Below, one piece after another: positions 57,901 through 64,000 of a stretch of 64,000 nt of DNA. The DNA is taken from the NCBI GenBank assembly GCA_014529385.2, contig CM043960.1, forward strand, positions 77,711,910 through 77,775,909, read 5' to 3'. The translations under genes were made by a program, and so were the position numbers. The DNA is from Adiantum capillus-veneris (lineage: Eukaryota; Streptophyta; Polypodiopsida; Polypodiales; Pteridaceae). The stretch's first letter is position 1, and every line of letters starts with the position of its first letter. A model generated the notes under the pieces. That model worked only from the letters and a program-made list of their open reading frames with translations. It made no database searches and was not told where the DNA came from.

Positions 57901-58109
57901 AAAGCTTTCTTAGCATAATTACGTAAAATAAGGCTAAAGGTCAATCTTTGTCGTTGATGATCTCTTGGTTGGTTACCGGCTCTCGCCAATAACCGTGAGC
58001 GGAACGGCCATCGGCAAGGCGGATCATCCTACGTCCCGGGATTGGGGCCTGAGGGGGAACCCCAATAATCTCAGATCGACAGAGCAGTGCCCAACTGAAT
58101 GATAGATAC
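57901..58109. other. Organelle-type spacer
   Basis: Contains a further diverged relative of the dispersed repeat (GTTGATGATCTCTTGG...CAATAACCGTGAGCGGAAC at 57950-58010). No gene was recognised. Confidence 0.45.
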
Positions 58110-58208
58110 TCCGATCCAGTTTCGCTCACGACTTCCCCGGACTTGAACCGGTGCCGTTTCACATGGGAATGCTCTATCCAAAGGTAGCAGCTACATAAGC
58201 GTTTATTA
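58110..58208 (-). pseudogene. tRNA-like sequence related to 56876-56959, anticodon arm deleted
   Basis: TATGTAGCTGCTACCTTTGG and AAACGGCACCGGTTCAAGTC are shared with the copy at 56876, but four bases of the anticodon arm are missing. GCTTATG at the 5' side can pair with CGTGAGC at the 3' side after five extra bases. Confidence 0.45.
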
Positions 58209-58588
58209 TACGATAATTTGTAAGGTGGAATGATCCAAGTAAGCCAGGTAGCGATAGTGGCTGATTTGCAGGACAGAAACGTGGTGCGCAGGTTGCTTAG
58301 CACTTGCTGCGCAAAGCCACGCTTTTTCAATCGTTTGATTATTACATGAGAATCCTTGTCGCAGCGTGTGCACGGCGACAACGCCATCCTTTACCACGCA
58401 AACCACCAAACTAAGAGGCCAGGTCACCGATAGCGAGCTGTGTGCTCGTTGAAGGACGGCAATAACACTAATCCAGGACTGGAGCGAGTTGCTCCAGGCA
58501 CTGAGTTCAGCCACTATACTACCTACAACGCGTCGATAAGGAGAAGCGTTAGACGCACAGCAACGTAGGGCCTGCTGACAACATGTAG
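58209..58588. other. Organelle-type spacer, no gene seen
   Basis: No recognised coding or RNA gene. The 148-residue frame on the minus strand here overlaps the tRNA-like sequence and is probably chance. Confidence 0.4.
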
Positions 58589-58661
58589 TGCGGGGGCAGG
58601 GTTCGAACCCGCAGTCTTCAGGTCATGAGCCTGACGAGTTGGCCATTTACTCCACCCCGCA
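58589..58661 (-). tRNA. trnfM: tRNA-fMet (CAU), mitochondrial type
   Basis: 73 bases with a full cloverleaf on the minus strand: acceptor TGCGGGG/CCCCGCA, D arm GAGT...ACTC, anticodon arm TCAGG-CTCATGA-CCTGA (anticodon CAU), T arm GCGGG-TTCGAAC-CCTGC. CAGGCTCATGACCTGAAGAC is the signature of plant mitochondrial trnfM. It could be functional if this were true mitochondrial DNA. Confidence 0.88.
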
Positions 58662-59343
58662 ATTGATCTCTCTCGGCTAATTTCCTTTGCATAATTGAGT
58701 CTTTCGCATCGCTGTAAAGGCGTGTTGTTGATTATTTCGTTACTTGGTTAGTAGCGTGCTTTAGCTAGCTCATGCCATTTTACCGGTCCAGTTTTCATCA
58801 TCGCGTGCTTTCTTCTCCGAGCCAAGGAACAGACGCGAGGCTCTTTGAAGAAAGCTTAATAGGAAATACGTGCGTGAAGAACGGACAGAATTACGCTTCA
58901 ATCAGTGCACGATAACAAAGAAGAAAAGTTGATTGGACCTCTAGTAGCCCGGCCATTCCACTAAACTTTCTTGTATTGCAACTTTCTTACCGTCAAAGAA
59001 CTAAATATGTTTCCAATACCTATACCTACTGTTGCGATGATTTCTTTTGCATTATTTAATTGAATGTTTTTCGTTGATTCCCTTGCCTTGGTGTTCGCCT
59101 AGCTAGGGTAGTATCCTGCATTTATGGCAGTTCCTAATGGCGTGGCGCCAAACCTGTCGTTGTTAATTAACTTGCTATGTAGCGTTACCTGTCGTTGCTG
59201 ATCAACGCAGTGTAGTAGCATTACCTTAACGTGTTGATTCACACCTAAGGTTTGGAAATAATGTTGCCTGCTCTTTTTCTTTTGCCGCCAAAGTAACCAA
59301 ACAATTGCCTAGCTTTTGCTACCCGGCCGATATTCATGGCAAT
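58662..59343. other. Organelle-type spacer, no gene seen
   Basis: A short duplicated word (CCTGTCGTTG, at about 59153 and 59190) is present. No coding homology was recognised. Confidence 0.4.
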
Positions 59344-59588
59344 GTGAATCAATGTTTCGGATCTCTTGGTAAGTCATTAGCCTAGGCTAACAACCGTAAG
59401 CTGGACCGCCAACGTCAAGGCGAGATCAGATTGGTCCAGTCCCCATTTTGTCTTCCACCATTCGATGGAAGCGGATAGCAAGGGGAGGTCGGATGACTGC
59501 AGCCACGTCAATCCGCCGCTAGTAATTGTTTAGAATGACTGCAGCCACGTCATTCTTCAATTGTCTAGCTTTTGCTATCGCTTTAGGG

Positions 59589-59701
59589 TCCGGGCTGTCA
59601 ACCACATCTCCCGAAAACTATCAGTACATATGGCCGAAAACGCTTTTCACATATCGAGGTCGGAATGGGATCGGGTGTTCCGCGCTTACTATAATGCCCG
59701 G
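59589..59701 (-). rRNA. rrn5: Mitochondrial-type 5S rRNA, copy 2
   Basis: Same layout as 57393-57506, with several differences (for example ATTCCGACC against ACTCCGACC, the former as in seed plants). The 5' end CCGGGCATTATAGTAAGCGC differs more. The two copies are 2.2 kb apart in the same orientation. Confidence 0.8.
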
Positions 59702-59784
59702 ACAGAACAAACAATCTTGAGTAATGAACAGGGGCAGGAAGGCCGCCCCTGTGACTTGCTAGTTGGAGGGCAGGGCTGAAACCG

Positions 59785-59952
59785 CGGAACCGCCAACGTC
59801 AAGGCGAGATTACATTGGTCCAGTCCCCGCCCAGTGGAAGCATCCACTCAGATAGCATGGAGAGGTCGGATGACTGCGGCCACGTCAATCCGCCGCTAGC
59901 AATTGTCTAGCTTATGCTACTAACTGAAACCCTCACCGGTTTCATCGGGCCA
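59785..59952 (-). repeat. Organelle-type dispersed repeat, copy 3
   Basis: Covers the CAACGTCAAGGCGAGAT to CACCGGTTTCATCGGGCC part of the repeat at 57652-57900. Confidence 0.7.
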
Positions 59953-60784
59953 TGAAACAATGCAAAAAAGTTCTTTTGTTTCCTTTCCTCAACAACGAAC
60001 GAGTAAGGAAAACTATCATTTCTCTTATTTCAAGCATTAACCGCATCATCTTCATAGGAATAACCGGGATTGTCGTTGAGATTTTTTTAACATCACTTAC
60101 GTAATCGTTATCATTATTTACGCATTTGCCTGTTAGAAATGATTTTTCACTTGCCCCATCATATTTCACTTCCTGTCTACCATCGTTATTGGCCTTAACG
60201 CCATCATTATGAACCTCGTAACCATTGTTTGTGGCCTTGACACCATCGTTGTTGACAACGTACCTTGTTAGGATATCGTATAGAAAAGATGCTAGCGAAC
60301 TTTTCGTGGTTGGTCTTTTGTTTAGTTTTTTTTCTTTTAGCTCTCGATACGCCGGTGCATATGGCCAGAGAACCAAAGGTTCGAGAGGGATTCGGCCGGG
60401 GTGAGAACCGGCGTGTTAGCATTAACAATCATGCTCTCATCTTTTAAATCGGTCGTTACGGGGTCAGTGAGCTAGCTTGTAGCGTAGAGAAAAGAAAAGA
60501 AAAGAGGGACAAGGTGTTTTTTCAAAACAACTTTATCTTTTGTTGAGGGCAAAAAAGGGCACTCAACCGCAAGCAACAAAGGGGGAGAAGCTTTCATGAC
60601 TTCCCACGGTGTGGCCATTACTTCCAGAAACAGCTGGTTTCACCGTTATGAGCCAGTTATTGAAAAAGCGTTCGCACGCTTGTGGGGCGAAAGGCCAAAG
60701 GAGGACTCCTTTTCTTGCCTATAGGTTCTTATGGTCCAAAGGACTTCAACAAAGGCACTTTTTGGAGTCGTAGCTCTTTGATTC
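59953..60784. other. Organelle-type spacer, no gene recognised
   Basis: A 144-residue minus-strand frame (59942-60376) contains an internal 3-unit repeat of an 'NNDG-K' motif encoded by about 24-27-base units. It starts and ends in repeat or spacer sequence and shows no known domain. About 60590-60780 may be rRNA-flanking sequence. Confidence 0.35.
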
Positions 60785-61440
60785 ACCCCTAGCCACAAGT
60801 CATCCCCGTATTTTGCCACATACGTGAGTTCGGTCCTCTAAGGCCTCTGTGGAGAGCTCGATTCAACCTGCTCGTGGCTAGATCAATCGGTTTCGGGTCA
60901 AATAGAAACAACGCCGAAGATTCAACCTCATTACGCCTACACCTAATGGCTTAAGCCGCTGTTCCCATTTACTTGCTGACCCATTATGCAAAAGGTACGC
61001 CGTTAAAGTGGAAAGTGCGCCAAGCAAGAGCCGACAACGCGAAGCTTCGCTCAAGGGTTCGCTCAAGGCAAACATTAGTGGCTTTGCCTGGCTACAGCGC
61101 TTTCTTAGCTTCGCGTATGCGTTCCATTAAACATTAGTGGCTTTGCTTTTGTTTTCAACGCTTTGCTCTTCCGACTGATAGTTTGCATCGGATTTCAGGT
61201 TTTCTATTGCACTCCCGGCATACGGCGGGGTCTTTTCACCTTTCCCTCACGGTACTTGTGGTACGCTATTGGTCATTGAGGAATACTTAGGCCGCGAGGG
61301 TGGTCCCCCTTAGTCACTACAAAGCGATCATTATTCAAACACGGTATTCGTGTTTTGCAATAGGAATCAAACTTGTTAGGAAAGATTTACGGGGCTATCA
61401 CCTTCTTTGGCCAGATCTTCCAACCTTTTCATAATTCCTT
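60785..61440 (-). rRNA. rrn26: Mitochondrial-type LSU (26S) rRNA, 5' domain fragment
   Basis: On the minus strand, in order: CCAAAGAAGGTGATAGCCCC (61390-61412), GTACCGTGAGGGAAAGGTG (61231-61249), GGCGTACCTTTTGCATAATG and GGGTCAGCAAGTAAATGG (60965-61005), GCTTAAGCCATTAGGTGTAG, and ACGGGGATGACTTGTGGCTA (60790-60815). These correspond to roughly E. coli 23S positions 330-830. A 110-base insertion with duplicated ACATTAGTGGCTTTGC words lies at about 61020-61140. The rest of the LSU gene is not present, so this is a fragment. Confidence 0.8.
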
Positions 61441-61807
61441 GAGGAAGGGGCGAAGACACCGGGTGTCTTCGCCTTCCCCCTACTACAAGTTCTCCCCTGC
61501 ACAGGGCCAGGGAAAGCGGAGGTCCCTTTCTCGGGGCCCCTTCCCCTTTCTTTGCCTAATCCGCTTTCGCTCGCTGCTACTAACGAAGTCTCAGTTGATT
61601 TCCTTTCCTTTAGCTACAATGATGTTTCAGTTCGCTAAGTCTCTCAAGTCCGAGGCAGAGCCGCAGCACACGGCATGCCCGGCAAGCTTGGATACGGTTT
61701 CCCGATTGGAAACCCATGGATCACAGACGGTATCTCCCCATGGCCTTTCGCCTTTGGAAGCGTCCTTTTTTCTCAATGCCCAGGCATCCATCCAATGCAT
61801 TCTTTTC
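61441..61807. other. Organelle-type spacer, no gene seen
   Basis: It holds a short inverted repeat (GGGCGAAGACACC/GGTGTCTTCGCC at 61448-61472). No gene was recognised. Confidence 0.4.
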
Positions 61808-61898
61808 GATGCTGTAGGAATTGAACCTACCGAACACCGTACAAAATCTTAATGAGTGTTAGATTTACAATCGCGCAACACTCAACCTGTGGCTGCGT
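61808..61898 (-). pseudogene. tRNA-Tyr-like sequence (GUA), degenerate
   Basis: The minus strand has a perfect T arm GTAGG-TTCAATT-CCTAC followed by AGCATCG. Upstream, GATTGTAAATC could present GUA, with a long variable region. The 5' acceptor does not pair with AGCATCG, and an 8-bp stem TGAGTGTT/AACACTCA encloses the anticodon region, so it does not fold normally. Confidence 0.4.
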
Positions 61899-62855
61899 CT
61901 TTATTGTATTGGTGAACTGAAAATTGGAGACTCAATTGGCTCAGGATTCATTTTTGTCTTAAATCTAAGAGCCGCAAGCAGCCCTAGATGCATGCTAGGT
62001 AGCCTTAATCCTGATTCCGAGGACAGCAAGGGCCAAAGTAGTCAAATCTTCTACTTATGGTTTGATAGACCAAGATCCAGCCATTTCAACGAATGCGCAA
62101 GGAAACCGAACCGCTGCGCTAATCCCAAGTCGAACTGCTGTAAGCAAGAGGCAAAACAGCAGTTGCCTTGCTTATTTTTAATTGTTAGTATAGTCTATAA
62201 AGACTAAGAAGCATGTCTTAACTCAGTACAGATACAGAATCGCCCTACGCGGGGCAAGGGATAATAAATTGTTATGCAAAAACCTTACCTCACATCAAGA
62301 AACAAGCTTCAATCTAAGCTTCAAAAGAGAAAGGCAGACAGGCCATCTAATCTCCTAAAGATCTGCGCCTCCCACGAACCAATGGATGCAAACAAATGGC
62401 GCGTCCTTCTATTAAGATGGGCTGAAACAAAAGCCTGTATACTCAACCTATGCGAAGTAGGTACAATATGGGATGATTTTGCATAACTTCGAACTTTCCA
62501 TACCATATGATGGGGTCTCTCTTTCGTATTATGCTCTTAGCATCTCTACAATTACGAGCTATTACAGTGTCATTCAATCAAGTTACGAATGGCGAAAGGC
62601 TTAGTTTAATTGACATTTATCAATCCACATTTATGTAATAAAAGAAATGAACCTACGACAATAACGAAACGACCGTTGCAATCGACCCTTTCAATTCAAA
62701 ATCATCTGTCCCTTCTTGCTTGCCCTAAGAAAATGACTTATAGAGCCTGGCCTGTTATTAATATCTCTCATAACGCGTATACCACTATCAATAAAAGCAT
62801 CTATAGCTTCTTAAATAACGATTCCAACATTAATAACTTTTGATTCCCTTGTTTC
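61899..62855. other. Organelle-type spacer, no gene recognised
   Basis: Short frames here (for example 62274-62486) show no known domain. Nothing further was recognised on either strand. Confidence 0.4.
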
Positions 62856-62859
62856 CATG

Positions 62860-63050
62860 CCATGTAGAGGTCATTACTTTTACGTGTACATTTTCCTACC
62901 CCACCAGATATAGATACACCTTTATGCCATGAGCTTTCGCAATATTATTGATCGATTCCATGATAAGAACCGTCTTCTTAACTCCAAATAAACCAATTTT
63001 TCTACCTTGACGATATGGCGAGTTAACGACTAATTGACACTCCCAAGGAG
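62860..63050 (-). pseudogene. atpB: Plastid-type ATP synthase beta subunit fragment
   Basis: Read on the minus strand: [13 protein letters not shown], then [18 protein letters not shown], then after a one-base shift [20 protein letters not shown]. It aligns with the nucleotide-binding region of plastid atpB, but the GGAGVGKT P-loop is shortened to GVKKT. It is clearly non-functional. Plants keep the mitochondrial beta subunit in the nucleus, so a plastid origin is more likely. Confidence 0.75.
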
Positions 63051-64000
63051 CCAACTGGTTACTTCACGAACGTAGGGCTAGCAAAATTAATTCAACTAAT
63101 TCATTACTTTATTCGCACTAATGCCACTTTTGCTTTCACTATTACTAGATCCACTATTGTTGTTATCTACGTCTTTTACTTTACTTATTAGTAAATATTG
63201 TTAATGGAAGCAAGCTACATGCTCTACTTGGAGGGCAAAGGTAGTCATGCTTCCTTTCCATCGATATCATCAACTCTGACTTTTAAAACAAACCTAGCTA
63301 ATATAATGCTAACAGGGAAAACTTTGAACCCTAATAGAAGAAAAGAGCCAATACTCGAATGTTCATAGCGTGCCACGCCACCCCTATTTATGATCGACAT
63401 AGCCACGCGTTCATGCTAATTCTAGTATCGGCGTCCCATGCCACTTGGTTTTTTTCTTTATCCTAGTATCGTTTGCATTAGTAGTCCCAAAGCAAGCAAG
63501 TAAAAGCAGTCTTTGTTACTACATTCTAGTGACCCTATCACATATAGAGTTAATTGATAGGTGTAGATTGTCAATAGAGACAATAATTAAACGCTTAAGC
63601 ACTACCTTTATTTATAAAAGTATAGTGATAAGTAAAGAAAACTATACGTCGTCGTCATCTGTCTCTAGCAGTTTTCACTATCATATAGGTGTATGAAACG
63701 AAAGTTCTAGCAAGTATACCGCTGTTTCAATTCTAATTACGCTATTTGTTCCTTGAATTCGAAAGTCATCAAGTAAGCTAGCTTTCAGGTTGGCGATAAA
63801 AAGGATTAAAAAAAGGTTTAACACGCACAGTTTAAGTTTACCTTAAGTTTGCGTCAGGGTGCAAGCAAGCAAGCAAGCAAGAATTGGCTGTTTACCATAC
63901 CATTATGAGGGCAGGGCATTTTTAATAAATCATCCCTATCCCCGTTGTTTGCCCCCGTTCATTGAAGTTAGCAAAGTCATGCAAATAGATGGCAGACTGG
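63051..64000. other. Organelle-like or nuclear spacer, no gene seen
   Basis: AT-rich sequence with a small GCAA run at about 63858-63882. The 83-residue frame at 63445-63696 has a hydrophobic start but no recognisable family. Confidence 0.4.

Noticed and set aside
58480-58535. TAGTATAGTGG-like sequence on the minus strand as the start of a tRNA-Asp or tRNA-Gly
   Set aside because: No anticodon or T arm follows within a plausible distance.
59942-60376. 144-residue minus-strand frame with NNDG repeats as a mitochondrial gene
   Set aside because: No known domain; it begins and ends in repeat or spacer DNA and the repeat is short. Kept only as a note in the spacer entry.
60590-60780. Extension of the LSU rRNA match below 60785
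   Set aside because: Only the words CCAGCTGTTTCTGG and AAGTGCC-like pieces recall LSU sequence; the order cannot be aligned with confidence.
62640-62840. Second ATP synthase piece (alpha or beta) next to the atpB fragment
   Set aside because: The minus-strand translation (NVGIVI...GIRVMRDINNRPG) only loosely resembles ATP synthase subunits and could not be placed.

Overview
The window looks like nuclear DNA of a non-seed vascular plant, most probably a fern. The grounds are an intronless E-class PPR protein with nine PLS triplets, several Ty3-type LTR retrotransposons primed by tRNA-Asp, a CACTA transposon with plant-type introns, and a final segment with plant mitochondrial 5S, LSU rRNA and tRNA-fMet sequence. 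The species cannot be named from this alone. The only gene that looks like an intact host gene is the PPR gene at 29721-32906 (minus).

Left part (1-22.5 kb). An autonomous Ty3-type element, called E1 here, runs off the left edge. Its protease is split by a very young 8.8-kb non-autonomous element, copy A (91-8934, minus), with matching ACTAG target duplications. E1 resumes at 8940 with the rest of protease, reverse transcriptase, RNase H, two successive zinc-binding modules and integrase. After integrase come a second retropepsin-like domain and a tail of W-x-x-K repeats. Two nonsense codons interrupt this frame. A 2.8-kb spacer follows, holding an internal polypurine tract and five copies of a 24-bp palindrome, then an uninterrupted 1085-codon ORF3, the terminal polypurine tract and the 3' LTR (from 20737).

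Middle (22.5-47.5 kb). A decayed CACTA (En/Spm) element with a tnp2-type transposase ends at 27223. The PPR gene lies in low-repeat flanks that hold a small foldback. Next come scattered, mutually inverted Ty3, LINE and copy-A-like fragments (33.8-43.4 kb), then a decayed Ty3 element E3 on the minus strand (43.8-47.4 kb). E3 also has a retropepsin-like domain after integrase.

Right part (47.6-64 kb). Copy B (47571-56511, plus) belongs to the same family as copy A and lies in opposite orientation. It codes only for Gag and protease with a WxPK tail, so it would need polymerase and integrase from another element. Its 3' LTR lacks its last ~22 bp and abuts a small LRR-receptor fragment. Beyond that lies a mosaic of organelle-derived pieces: two mitochondrial rrn5 copies, trnfM, an LSU rRNA segment, tRNA fragments and a degraded plastid-type atpB piece. 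This is either a nuclear insertion of organelle DNA or an assembly join.

The least ordinary material is the architecture of E1: the duplicated integrase zinc module, the post-integrase retropepsin-like domain with WxPK tail, the palindrome array, the duplicated polypurine tract and ORF3. The PR2 domain recurs in E3, and the WxPK tail recurs in the non-autonomous family.
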